NCBI GenBank assembly: GCA_020436835.1
Contig: JAGQWZ010000463.1
Location: forward strand, 1 to 63,084
DNA: 63,084 bases
Source of the DNA: Saprospiraceae bacterium
Lineage (GTDB): Bacteria; Bacteroidota; Bacteroidia; Chitinophagales; Saprospiraceae
Direction of reading: 5' to 3'
The translations under genes were made by a program, and so were the position numbers. The notes under the pieces were generated by a model that saw only the letters and a list, made by a program, of their open reading frames with translations, was not told the DNA's origin and did not search any database. Below, piece by piece: positions 35,346-45,800 of the stretch (positions are counted from its first letter, which is position 1; every line of letters starts with the position of its first letter).

Positions 35346-35475
35346 ACAGGCTAATCTAATTAATTTATGAGAGTATTCGAAACGCAGCACATTACGGTAC
35401 GTTGCCAGAATAACTACTGACGCTATATTTAATTGAATAAAATTCGGATCTTGGTGATTCTTAAAGATCACATTC

Positions 35476-37080
35476 ATGTCAGTCTTACATTTTAAACTGC
35501 CAGCGGTATTAATCCTGAGTTGTTTTTTTGTCTTGGGGTGTGAAAGCAGTAAGGAAGAGAGCGAAAAAGCGGAGCAGCCAAATATATTATTTGCCATTTC
35601 GGATGATCAATCTTATCCCTACACCTCCATTTTGGGAAGTCGGACCGTACATACGCCCCGGTTCGATGCTGTGGCCAGGAAGGGTGTATTATTTCACAAT
35701 GTATTCTGTGCTGCTCCTCAATGCAGCCCGAATCGTGCCGCCATACTAACCGGCAAGAATATCTGGCAACTGGAAGAAGCCGGCACCCATGCCAGTTATT
35801 TCCCGGCAAAATTTGCGGTTTTTACGGATGTGTTGGAGAAGGGAGGCTATGAGTTGGGCTATACGGGTAAAGCCTGGGGACCAGGAAACTGGAAGGACGC
35901 CGGGAGAGCCCGTAATCCGGTGGGCCCTGAATACAATGATCTACAATTTGACGAGGTGCCGGCTCAGGGAATCTCACGCAATAATTACGCAGCCAATTTC
36001 GCGGCATTTCTCGATCAGCGTGACGCCAATCAACCTTTTTTCTTTTGGTTTGGTGCTTTCGAACCTCACCGGGTGTACGAAGAAGAAAGTGGTCTTCGCT
36101 CCGGCAAGAGCCTGGACGATGCGGATGTGCCACCGTTTTTACCGGATGTACCGGAGATTCGCAGTGATGTAATCGACTATGGGGTTGAAATTGAATGGTT
36201 TGATACCCAGCTTGGGAAAATGATTGACCGCTTGGACCAAATGGGTGAGTTGGAAAACACGATCATCATAATTACTTCTGATAATGGAATGGCATTTCCG
36301 GCTGCAAAGGCAAATCTCCAGGAATATGGTATTCATGTACCATTGGCTATTTGTGGTCCGGGCATTTCTTCCGGTCTCGAATCAGAAGACTTAGTGAGCC
36401 ATATCGATCTGGCACCGACCATATTAGATCTGGCAAAGGTGCCGGCCATGGAAATGATCAGTGGAATGAGTTTTTTATCTATACTAACCGGTCAAAGCGA
36501 TCGCTATACGGCCCGTGAATGGATCGTGGCTGGCCGGGAAAGGCATACCCACGCCCGGCCGGATAACCTGGGCTACCCTGCCCGTGCAATCCGGACCCAT
36601 GACTATCTATATATTCATAACCTGAAACCCGATCTATGGCCTGCCGGGGATCCAGAGATTGATGAGGTTATAAAGAGGGATGATGGGAGTGAAGAAATTG
36701 TAACCAAAGCAGGCTATTTTGACATTGATGCCAGTCCATCTAAAAGTTATTTATTAGATCACCAGGCTGAATTTCCGGCAGAGTTCCAACTGGGTTTTGG
36801 AAAAAGACCGGCTGAACAGCTTTATGCCATTGACAGCGATCCCGGTTGCCTGGTAAACCTTGCTGCCAATAGCTCCTACGAAGACATCAGAAAACGATTA
36901 AAATCCAGTCTTGAGGAGATATTGCTGTCAGAGGGAGATCCGCGAATCACGGGAGAAGGCAACGTTTTTGACAGCTATCCCAGGATGTCACCAATGCGAA
37001 ATTTTCCGGGATTTAAGGAGCGAGGTCAATATAATCCGGAATTTATGCCCCAACAAAGTAAGAACCCTTCCCAAGATTAA
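35476..37080 (+). CDS. S1-family sulfatase, lipoprotein
   Basis: This 534-residue lipoprotein has a signal ending in FFVLGC. Its sulfatase domain has metal-binding ISDDQ at 41-45 and the formylglycine motif CSPNRAAILTG with Cys83 (CxPxR), which needs conversion by an anaerobic or aerobic sulfatase-maturing enzyme not seen in the window. Further features are FGAFEPHRVYEEE, TSDNGMAFPAAKANLQEYGIHVP in shortened form and HIDLAPTILDLA. It should remove sulfate esters or N-sulfate from a glycan in the envelope. It is divergent from the M20 fusion and is followed after 170 bases by a GH78 rhamnosidase, which suggests action on a sulfated rhamnose-containing polymer. Confidence 0.92.
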   Translation: MSVLHFKLPAVLILSCFFVLGCESSKEESEKAEQPNILFAISDDQSYPYTSILGSRTVHTPRFDAVARKGVLFHNVFCAAPQCSPNRAAILTGKNIWQLEEAGTHASYFPAKFAVFTDVLEKGGYELGYTGKAWGPGNWKDAGRARNPVGPEYNDLQFDEVPAQGISRNNYAANFAAFLDQRDANQPFFFWFGAFEPHRVYEEESGLRSGKSLDDADVPPFLPDVPEIRSDVIDYGVEIEWFDTQLGKMIDRLDQMGELENTIIIITSDNGMAFPAAKANLQEYGIHVPLAICGPGISSGLESEDLVSHIDLAPTILDLAKVPAMEMISGMSFLSILTGQSDRYTAREWIVAGRERHTHARPDNLGYPARAIRTHDYLYIHNLKPDLWPAGDPEIDEVIKRDDGSEEIVTKAGYFDIDASPSKSYLLDHQAEFPAEFQLGFGKRPAEQLYAIDSDPGCLVNLAANSSYEDIRKRLKSSLEEILLSEGDPRITGEGNVFDSYPRMSPMRNFPGFKERGQYNPEFMPQQSKNPSQD

Positions 37081-37249
37081 ATTCAAGTCGTTAAGTTAAG
37101 GAGAGGGGATTAAAAACCTGAACGGCATTACCGCCAATATTTTTTCGAGATGGACGTAAAGGGTCGAATGCAATGTGGTCTTTTATGACTTCAGGTAAAT
37201 ATGAACTAAATTTATTCCCTTAAAGTAGGACTTTGAAAGAAGATTTAGC

Positions 37250-39625
37250 ATGAAAATTCATATTGCGATTTTATTTGCGTTATTCCTGGCCAGAGAGATT
37301 TCGAGTCAGACAATGATTAACGCACAGTTTGTCGATGGCTTCTGGGATGCACATTGGATCACCCACCCTACGGCATCTCCCACCGGCTATGGAGTTTATC
37401 ATTTCCGGAAAATAATTTCCCTTGACTCCAGGCCCGAGCATTTTGTAGTTCATGTTTCCGGAGACAATCGATATCGTTTATTAATCAATGGCAATGAGGT
37501 ATGTTTTGGACCCGCCAGAGGAGATCTGGAGCACTGGAGGTTTGAAACAGTAGATATAGCTCCCTTTTTGAATAGCGGCGAGAATGTGATTGGAGCCACC
37601 GTATGGAATTTTGGATTAATGGCTCCGGCTGCCCAGATTTCGCTACAGACGGCATTTATTCTTCAGGGTAATAGTGAAGCTGAACAAGTTGTCAATACGG
37701 ATGGAAGCTGGAAAGTGTATCAGGATCCGGCCTATAGTCCCGAGACAGAAAGTTTTCAGTCACTGAGAACCTATCTGGTCGTTGGGCCGGGTGACCGGGT
37801 TTCTGCTGAAAAATATCCCTGGGGCTGGGAGAATGTAAACTTTAATGCGGCAGCGTGGGACGAAGTTCGAGTCCTGGCGGTTGGTCAGACCTATGGGTTA
37901 GGTACGGATGGAGACTGGCGCTTAATGCCCAGGGACATTCCAATGATGGATAAATACGAATTAAGACTGAAGCAAATACGGCGAGTGGTAGGATTAGAAA
38001 ATGCGTATGGATTGGTAAACGGAGAAGATGTCCGGATCCCGGCAGGAACTACAGTAAAAGTACTTTTGGATCAGGAGCATTTGACCACCGGATATCCCGA
38101 TTTAATATTGAGCGGAGGAAAGGGTGCGGAAGTGAAAATATCGTATGCAGAAGCGATGTTTGATGAGCAGGGAAGAAAAGGAAACCGGAATGAAATTGAG
38201 GGAAAAATCTTCCGTGGCTACGCGGACTTCTTTTACCCGGATGGTGGGGCAAACCGTCACTTTCGACCGCTCTGGCTGCGGACCTGGCGGTACATACAGA
38301 TGGAAGTCAGCACGAAGGCAGAACCTTTGGTTATACACCAATTAAAAGCAGAATTCAGCGGTTATCCCCTGGAGGAGAAGGCAACATTTGACAGTGATCA
38401 GGAATGGTTGGGAGATATTTGGAATGTAGGGTGGCGGACCGCCAGACTGTGCGCCGGCGAAACTTACTATGATTGCCCATATTATGAACAATTGCAATAC
38501 GTCGGTGATACCCGTATACAGGCTTTGATCTCGCTGTATGTGGCTGGTGACGACCGGTTGATGCGCCGGGCCATTAATGATTTTGAACAATCCCGAATCT
38601 ACACCGGTCTCACTCAAAGCCGTTATCCATGCGGAAAGCTACAAATCATTCCTCCCTATTCGCTTTTCTGGGTAGCGATGATCTATGATTACTGGATGCA
38701 TCAGCCGGATGCTGAGTATGTCAAGAGTCTTTTGCCGGGAATTCAGGCCGTATTAAGATGGTATGAATCACAGTTGAATTCAAATAATCTTCTGGGCAGA
38801 ACAAAATGGTGGCAGTATGTGGATTGGACCGATGAATGGCCGTGGGACCCGGTGATGCGACAGGGGGGTGTTCCGGAACAGGAGGAGAATGGAAATAGTT
38901 TGGTATTGACCCTTCACTACACGTATGCTTTGCAGTTAGCCGAAAAATTGCATCGTGCTTTTGATGAAAACTATTACGCAGATCACTATGCAGAAAAATT
39001 GGAGGCGGTAAAAAATAGCATTCTTGAATTGGGTTGGAATGAAGAAAAAAAATTGTTTCGGGATTTACCGGATAAAGAAATCTATTCACAGCATGCGAAT
39101 ATTCTGGCCATATTATGTGACGTATTGCCGGCTGAAAAACAAGAGGAATTGATGGCAAGGATACTTTCCGATCCGGAGTTGGTTCAGGCTACATTTTATT
39201 TCAAATTTTATCTTTTTCAGGCTTTAGTTAAAACCGGGATGGCAGATCGATATTTACAAGAGTTGAAGCCCTGGCAGGACATGCTGGATTTAGGGTTGAC
39301 GACTTTTGCTGAAAAACCGGATCCAACCCGATCCGACTGCCATGCCTGGAGTGCCAGTCCGAATTATGATTTATTGGCTACGGTGGCCGGTATTCGGCCG
39401 GCTGCTCCGGGATTCTCAAAGATTTCCATTGCTCCCAATTTTGGAAACCTAAAACAGATCAATGCCAAAATGCCGCATCCCCAGGGCGAAATCGAAGTCA
39501 ACCTAAGTCGCAATGGGGAAGATGTAAGTGGTTCTATCACGATCCCGGAGAAAACCTCGGGTGTTTTTCAGTGGAGAGGAGGAGAACTGACGCTGAATCC
39601 TGGTCAGAATTTAATCGGGTCGTAA
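37250..39625 (+). CDS. GH78-type alpha-L-rhamnosidase
   Basis: This exported 791-residue protein has a signal peptide (ends near EISSQ). It has an N-terminal beta domain (HVSGDNRYRLLINGNEVCFGP in part), a second beta domain, and an (alpha/alpha)6 barrel from about 380 to 700 with CAGETYYDCPYYEQLQYVGDT (general-acid Glu in the CPYYEQ segment). It ends with the family feature DPTRSDCHAWSASPNYDLL and a C-terminal beta domain. It would release terminal alpha-L-rhamnose from plant or algal glycans. It shares orientation with the sulfatase. The 516 bases downstream carry no gene. Confidence 0.9.
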   Translation: MKIHIAILFALFLAREISSQTMINAQFVDGFWDAHWITHPTASPTGYGVYHFRKIISLDSRPEHFVVHVSGDNRYRLLINGNEVCFGPARGDLEHWRFETVDIAPFLNSGENVIGATVWNFGLMAPAAQISLQTAFILQGNSEAEQVVNTDGSWKVYQDPAYSPETESFQSLRTYLVVGPGDRVSAEKYPWGWENVNFNAAAWDEVRVLAVGQTYGLGTDGDWRLMPRDIPMMDKYELRLKQIRRVVGLENAYGLVNGEDVRIPAGTTVKVLLDQEHLTTGYPDLILSGGKGAEVKISYAEAMFDEQGRKGNRNEIEGKIFRGYADFFYPDGGANRHFRPLWLRTWRYIQMEVSTKAEPLVIHQLKAEFSGYPLEEKATFDSDQEWLGDIWNVGWRTARLCAGETYYDCPYYEQLQYVGDTRIQALISLYVAGDDRLMRRAINDFEQSRIYTGLTQSRYPCGKLQIIPPYSLFWVAMIYDYWMHQPDAEYVKSLLPGIQAVLRWYESQLNSNNLLGRTKWWQYVDWTDEWPWDPVMRQGGVPEQEENGNSLVLTLHYTYALQLAEKLHRAFDENYYADHYAEKLEAVKNSILELGWNEEKKLFRDLPDKEIYSQHANILAILCDVLPAEKQEELMARILSDPELVQATFYFKFYLFQALVKTGMADRYLQELKPWQDMLDLGLTTFAEKPDPTRSDCHAWSASPNYDLLATVAGIRPAAPGFSKISIAPNFGNLKQINAKMPHPQGEIEVNLSRNGEDVSGSITIPEKTSGVFQWRGGELTLNPGQNLIGS

Positions 39626-40141
39626 AGACCCGGCACAAGAACCCTTAGGAATCCTTCAATGGATCATCTGACCGGGTATTCATACCGCCAAAGCTCCGGA
39701 AAGGCGGCGATACCTGTTCAGAGCGAATTCCCCTTCGTATGGACCAAAGTTTGTCGGATAGGACTTACCCACCCTCTCCAGGAAAAAGGTCAGTGAGGGT
39801 TTAGGAAAATGGAGATTAGACCGTTCAACTAACATTTGCAGGCGGATTCAAAAAGAACAGTGAAAAAGACGGAAGCTCAACAAAGTGGAAGAAGTATTTG
39901 TTACATACGGGTTTTAGCGCAGCGCAGTTAAATCCGAATAAGATTCTGGTCCATTATTGCTAAAGATCTTACGATTTAAGCTAGACCAGTTGGGAAAAAC
40001 TGGTATTTGTGACATAGGATTGGCGGCAGTTGGTCGATTAGGTAGGCAAGAACGACGGGAATCCAATACAATGTTGCCGGGTTTTAGCTAAAATTTTTGT
40101 GTATTTGCGCCTTGAAACGAACTTAAACTTCAGTTGCTCTA
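39626..40141. other. Intergenic region, 516 bases, ahead of the efflux operon
   Basis: No gene can be supported here. It holds an 11-base direct repeat CGGGTTTTAGC at 39908-39918 and again at 40078-40088, and the hairpin listed separately. The second repeat copy lies 54 bases before the TolC start, so the promoter of the efflux operon is probably within the last 100 bases. Confidence 0.5.
39985..40004 (+). repeat. Perfect 7-base hairpin upstream of the efflux operon
   Basis: ACCAGTT (39985-39991) pairs with AACTGGT (39998-40004) around GGGAAA. The sequence after it, ATTTGTG, is too short in T for a convincing terminator. It may be an operator or a leader stem. Confidence 0.4.
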
Positions 40142-41545
40142 ATGAGACAGTTCACCACCCTAATCGCCTTCCTGTTTGGTTTTTTCGCAATGGCAGCCGG
40201 CCAGGAGATGCATGAATTAAGTCTGCAGCAGGCTATCGAACTAGCCCTGCAAAATGCTGAAGAGCTGAAGAACCTAAGGCTGGACGAGCAGATTCAGCGG
40301 CATATGAATGATGAAAGTACCGGATTGCTCTACCCACAGGTTTCGGCTTCCGGCCAGGGCACTTACTATACCGCCCGACCGCAAATCCAGTTTCCCAACT
40401 CCAATTTCCCGATCTACCAGGTCTTACAGGATGAAGGTGTTAAAGATGGAAGCGGCAACCCAATCAGTACCAGTCAATCTACTACCACCAGCCAACCTAT
40501 CAGCTTCGTCGCACCACTCAACCTGCAGTTTGGCATAAGTATCAATCAGATCCTTTTTCAGCCGGATGTATTTATCGCATTGCAGGCCAGAGAAACAGTT
40601 CTGCAATACGCCCGGGATAATCTAAAGGTCTCTGAAAACAACATGAAGGAAGCGGTAAAGAAGGCCTACTATGCGGTACTGATTGCCGAGGAACAAAAGC
40701 GAATCACGGAAGAAACATCGGAAAGGTTAGATCAACTAACGGCTGAGATGACAAGGATGTATCAATCGGGATTTACTGAGCAACTGGATATCGATAAGAT
40801 TGAGGTGACGAGAAACAACACGGTAGCAGCCATTAATCAACTCGCCAATGCCATTAATATCAGTAAATCATTACTGAAAAACACCCTGGGTCTTCCGATC
40901 GAGGATGAAATAGCCCTGACAGAAAAACTGGAACCGCTTGATTTGGAAGCAATCTTGTTGGCCAGGACCGACGATTTTGACTATGATATTCGCAATGAAA
41001 TCACGTTGTTGAAAACGGCGAGACGGCTCCAGGAACTTGATTTGAAACGACAAGAATCAGCTGTATTGCCCTCCGTTGCCGCGTTCTATTCCTTTGACCG
41101 GGCAGGACAAAGAAATCCGGATTTTGCCGCTCCGGGTGAAAGTCCATGGTTTTGGTACAATACTGGTCTCCTGGGTATTTCAGTCCAACAACCGATCTTC
41201 AGCGGATTTCAGTTTAAGCACCGTGTCAGTCAGGCTAAATTGAAATTGGAAAAAGTAGATAATAACCTTAGTCAGGTTAAGCGGCTGATTGACATGGAAC
41301 AAAATGTGGCAAGAAACTCTCTGCAAAATGCCCTTCTGAACTTAAATGTGCAAGAAAGAAATACTACACTCGCTACTGAAGTGTACGAAAATACCAAGAG
41401 GAAATATGAAGCCGGATTGGGTTCAAGCCTGGAATTAATTCAGGCAGACTCAGCGCTACAGCAAGCACAAGGAGGGTATTTTCAAGCACTTTATGATTGC
41501 TATATCGCCAGAATTGCAATGGAGAAATCTTTAGGCCAATTATAA
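40142..41545 (+). CDS. TolC-family outer-membrane efflux protein
   Basis: This 467-residue protein has a signal peptide (ends near FAMAAGQ). Its two halves of long amphipathic helices and short beta segments are typical of TolC-type channels: LSLQQAIELALQNAEELKN at the start and the second repeat ITLLKTARRLQELDLKRQESAVLPSV in part, then GISVQQPIFSGFQFKHRV. It forms the outer-membrane duct of the RND system encoded by the next two genes, 31 and 85 bases apart. Exported compound unknown. Confidence 0.94.
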   Translation: MRQFTTLIAFLFGFFAMAAGQEMHELSLQQAIELALQNAEELKNLRLDEQIQRHMNDESTGLLYPQVSASGQGTYYTARPQIQFPNSNFPIYQVLQDEGVKDGSGNPISTSQSTTTSQPISFVAPLNLQFGISINQILFQPDVFIALQARETVLQYARDNLKVSENNMKEAVKKAYYAVLIAEEQKRITEETSERLDQLTAEMTRMYQSGFTEQLDIDKIEVTRNNTVAAINQLANAINISKSLLKNTLGLPIEDEIALTEKLEPLDLEAILLARTDDFDYDIRNEITLLKTARRLQELDLKRQESAVLPSVAAFYSFDRAGQRNPDFAAPGESPWFWYNTGLLGISVQQPIFSGFQFKHRVSQAKLKLEKVDNNLSQVKRLIDMEQNVARNSLQNALLNLNVQERNTTLATEVYENTKRKYEAGLGSSLELIQADSALQQAQGGYFQALYDCYIARIAMEKSLGQL

Positions 41546-41576
41546 ATCTAAAATCACCATAAAAAATATTGTCGCT

Positions 41577-42737
41577 ATGCGAAAGGTACTTCTTATTATA
41601 CCTCTGCTTGCCGGAATGCTGAATTCTTGTCAGCAACCTCCGGAGGGTCCATCGGCAGGATCTGATCTGGAGACAAAGAATGCAGCGCTCAATGCACTTA
41701 AAGACCAGCAGGCAGATCTTACCCGTCAGATCGCTCAATTGGAGGAGGAGATCATTGAACTGGACCCCTCAAAAGCGATCCAGCCTAAGTTGGTTGCCGT
41801 GTCGGAGATCGCGACCGAGGCATTCGATTCCTACATTAATTTACAGGGTACGGTCAGTTCGGAGAATATATCTTACGTAGCCCCTCGAAATGGAGCAGGG
41901 GGTTATGTGAAAGAATTGTTCATCAAGGAAGGACAGGCGGTAAAAAAGGGACAATTAATCCTGAAATTAGATGATCAGGTGCTCAGACAATCGATCGAGT
42001 CTACCAGAAGTCAACTGGCCTTTGCCACGGATCTTTATGAGCGCAATAAATCATTATGGGAAGATAAAATCGGAACGGAAGTTCAGTTGTTGACCGCCAA
42101 GAACAACGTAGATGCCCTGAAAAATCAAATTGCCATTCAGGAAGAACAACTTAGTACCTACCTGGTTTACGCGGACCAAAGTGGTATTGCCGAAATAGTA
42201 AATATTAAACCCGGTGAGTTGTTTACCGGGATAAGTGCAATGGGACCCCAAATACAGATCATTAATAACCGCGATCTTTCCGTTCATGTCGATATCCCCC
42301 AAAACTATACGTTGGAAGTTAAACCGGGAGCTGAGGTCATGGTGGAAATCAGTGCTATCGATAAATCCTTTAAAACCAAAATCCAGAGATTAAGTCAATC
42401 GGTAAATCCTTCTTCCAGTGGATTCACTGCGATTTGTGACATACCGTCCGTGTCAGGTTTAAAGCCAAACATGGCAGCATCGGTAAAGATTTTAAGTCAC
42501 ACAAATCCTCAGGCTATTGTGATTCCTGTCAATATTGTGCAATCCGATGAAGAGGGTAAATATGTCTATTTAATGAGTGAAGGAGAGGATTCGAAAAAGG
42601 CTAAAAAAGTCAGCATTTCAGTGGGAGAACTTTATGGGGATCAAATCGAAGTGCTTGAGGGACTGCAGCCTGGTGATAAATTGGTCACGAAAGGATATCA
42701 GGATCTTTATGAAGGACAGATCATCAGTAATATCTAA
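41577..42737 (+). CDS. RND efflux periplasmic adaptor (membrane fusion lipoprotein)
   Basis: This 386-residue lipoprotein has a signal ending in LNSC. A coiled coil at about 35-65 is followed by the lipoyl half-motifs (YVKELFIKEGQAVKKGQLILKL and GIAEIVNIKPGELF), a hairpin helix region with RNKSLWEDKIGTEVQLLTAK, a beta-barrel and a membrane-proximal domain ending in VLEGLQPGDKLVTKGYQDLYEG. It links the inner-membrane pump to the TolC-type channel. It is the second gene of the tripartite efflux operon. Confidence 0.94.
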   Translation: MRKVLLIIPLLAGMLNSCQQPPEGPSAGSDLETKNAALNALKDQQADLTRQIAQLEEEIIELDPSKAIQPKLVAVSEIATEAFDSYINLQGTVSSENISYVAPRNGAGGYVKELFIKEGQAVKKGQLILKLDDQVLRQSIESTRSQLAFATDLYERNKSLWEDKIGTEVQLLTAKNNVDALKNQIAIQEEQLSTYLVYADQSGIAEIVNIKPGELFTGISAMGPQIQIINNRDLSVHVDIPQNYTLEVKPGAEVMVEISAIDKSFKTKIQRLSQSVNPSSSGFTAICDIPSVSGLKPNMAASVKILSHTNPQAIVIPVNIVQSDEEGKYVYLMSEGEDSKKAKKVSISVGELYGDQIEVLEGLQPGDKLVTKGYQDLYEGQIISNI

Positions 42738-42822
42738 GTCTCAGATCGATTTAATTGTGCATATAATGCAGGGAACCAGATTTTAGGTCAAATCGCGACA
42801 TGATTATAAACGGTTAATCAGG

Positions 42823-45800
42823 ATGGTAAAAAAAGTCGAAAAAAGAAAAGAAGTCTTCAAGGATTTTAAACCTACCAGTTGGGCGGTAGATAATCGAACG
42901 GCGATGTATATCGTCACGATTATCATAGCCCTGTTCGGATTCTATACCTTCACCACCTTACCTAAGGAGCAGTTTCCCGATATCGTGGTGCCCACCATTT
43001 CCGTCTCAACCGTCTATGTAGGAAATTCGCCGAAAGACATTGAAAACCTGGTGACCCGGCCGATAGAGAAGGAAATTAAAGGCATCACCGGAGTAAAGGT
43101 CAATAAGATCAATTCGATTTCGCAGACGGATTATAGCATCATCATTGTTGAATTTGATACGGATGTAACTCCGGAAATTGCGAAACAAAAGGTCAAAGAT
43201 GCAGTGGACAAGGCAAAACCGGATCTACCGGCTAATCTCACCAGTCAACCGGATGTCATCGAGTTTTCACTCAGTGACATACCCATCATGTTTGTCAACC
43301 TGAGTGGAGATTATGATGGCCTTAAATTAAAGCGGTACGCAGAAAAACTACAAAATAGAATTGAATCCCTATCCGAGGTCAATAAGGCGGATATTGTCGG
43401 AGCTCCCGAGCGCGAAATTCAGGTGAATGTTGATCCGGTGGCCATGGAAAAAGCCAAACTTAGTTTTAATGACATCGCCGGAGCAATCGCCAATGAAAAT
43501 ATGGATATCAGCGGCGGTCTGCTGGAGGTTGGTGACATGAACCGGGCATTGCGGATCAAGGGACAATTAGTAAGCAGTCTTCAGATTGCCGACCTGGTGG
43601 TGAATACACCTACAGGAGGATCATTGCGCTTGCGGGATATCGCAGAAATTAAGGACACCATCAAGGAGAGGGAGAGTTATGCGCGCTTAAACGGACAGAA
43701 TGTAATTACACTTAATATCGTAAAAAGGCCGGGTGAAAACCTGATTAATTGTGCAGAAAAAGTCAAATCGATTGTCGATGAGATGATGGTTTCTGAATTA
43801 CCCAGGGATCTGAATGTGGTAGTGACAGGAGATCAGAGCCGGCAGGCAGAAACTTCTTTTAATGAACTGGTTAATACCATTATAATCGGTTTCTTTCTGG
43901 TGCTTACGGTACTCATGTTTTTTATGGGAATCACCAATGCGTTTTTCGTGGCTTTAAGTGTACCCTTAAGTGTATTTGTGGCATTTATCTTTTTACCGGC
44001 AGCTGATCTTATCGTAGGCAGTAGTGTAACCCTAAATTTCATTGTACTTTTTGCCCTTCTTTTTGGACTGGGTATTATTGTGGATGATGCGATCGTGGTC
44101 ATCGAAAATACGCACCGCATTTTTAACAATGGTAAAGTTCCAATCTTGAAGGCCACTAAAATGGCAGCAGGTGAAGTTTTTATTCCTGTGTTGGCCGGGA
44201 CGGCTACAGTGGTTGCACCGTTTTTTCCATTATTATTTTGGAAGGGTATCGTAGGCAAATTCATGATTTATCTGCCCACCATTTTAATTTTTACTTTGCT
44301 GGCATCTTTAATCGTAGCATTTGTTTTCAATCCTGTTTTTGCGGCAAGTTTTATGAAGCCGGATGGAAAATCTGACAAAGGTAGATTCAGTATATTTAAA
44401 GAATGGTGGTTATGGCTACTGGTGATTGGGGGGGTGCTTGGAAGGTTATCCGGCATGAAAGCGATTGGTAGTGCGCTACTACTCTTAGCGCTGGCATCGA
44501 TAATTAACCGCGTTATCCTTAACGATATTATTTTCAAGTTTCAGTCATCGATCCTGCCCCGGATGATGAACAGCTATGAGCAATTATTAAAATGGTTGCT
44601 TAAAGGTAAACGACCACCGTGGGCATTTTTTTCGGTATTTATTTTATTTTTCGTGGCTTTATTTGCCTTGATTATCCGTAAACCTGATTTTCCGTTTTTC
44701 CCCAGCGGACAGCCGAATTTTATTTATGTTTATCTTAAGATGCCCATCGGTACCAGAGCCGAAGAAACCAACCGCGTCCTGCAGCAATTGGAGGAGAAAA
44801 CGTACCAGGCCCTAGCCAGTTTGCACCCCGGAGAACCAGGATCTATCGTGGAGAGTATCATTTCCAATGTGGCGATTAATGCCAACAATCCGATGGATAA
44901 TAACCGCAGTGTGCAAACTAATCTGGGTCGTATCCAGGTTTCCTTTGTTGAATTTGCGCAACGTCCCTACCAACCTACACTACCATATCTCGACAGTGTT
45001 CGGGCGGTGGTCAAAGGGATTCCCGGCACCCAGGTTACGGTAGAGCAGGAAGCCACCGGTCCACCTACCGAACCGCCGATAAATATAGAGGTAGCAGGTG
45101 ACGATTTCGAAGCCATCACCAAGGTAGCCAAGGATCTGCACAATTATCTGGATGTAAGCAGGGTAGAAGGAGTCGAGAATTTAAACATCGATGTGGATCT
45201 GAATAATCCGGAAGTAAGTATCCTGGTTGATAAGAAGAGAGCAGCAATTGAAGGCATCAGTACCGCTCAGGTGGGTAATGCCATCCGTACCGCATTGTTT
45301 GGAAGTGAAGTAAGTAAATTGAAGGATGGTGAAGATGAATATGAGATTCAGGTAAGGTATAGTGAAGATCATCGGAATGATCTTCAGAGCCTTTTAAATA
45401 TGCGGATCACTTTCCGTGACTTTAATACAGGTCAGATTAAACAGGTACCGATCAGCGCGGTGGCTTCTTATGATTTCAGCAGTACACCCGGTATGATCAA
45501 GCGAAAAGATTTGAAGAGAACCATTCAGTTGCAATCCAGTGTTACGGATCTTACTGCAGTGCCCCGCATCAATCAAAAGCTGGCAGAGAAAATTCAAAGT
45601 TTTCAAGCTTCCTACCGGATGCCGGAAGGAGTCACTATTATACAGACCGGGGAGAGTGAACAGCAGCAAGAGACCAATGCTTTCCTGGGGAAGGCATTAT
45701 TAATTGCAATGGGACTCATTTTTCTGATTCTGGTTTTGCAGTTTAATTCCCTTAGTAAACCTTTTATCGTATTGACAGAGATTTTCTTCTCCGTAATCGG

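Noticed and set aside
35454..35471. GTGAT-N8-ATCAC quasi-palindrome before the sulfatase gene
   Set aside because: Only five-base arms with mismatches inside; too weak to call an operator.
35346..35597. Upstream extension of the transglutaminase/M20 fusion protein
   Set aside because: It would overlap the start of the divergent sulfatase and leave no room for promoters; sequence there is not conserved-looking.
38721..39158. Minus-strand frame of 145 codons inside the rhamnosidase gene
   Set aside because: Antisense to the catalytic barrel of GH78; composition rich in Pro/His/Ile as expected for a shadow frame.
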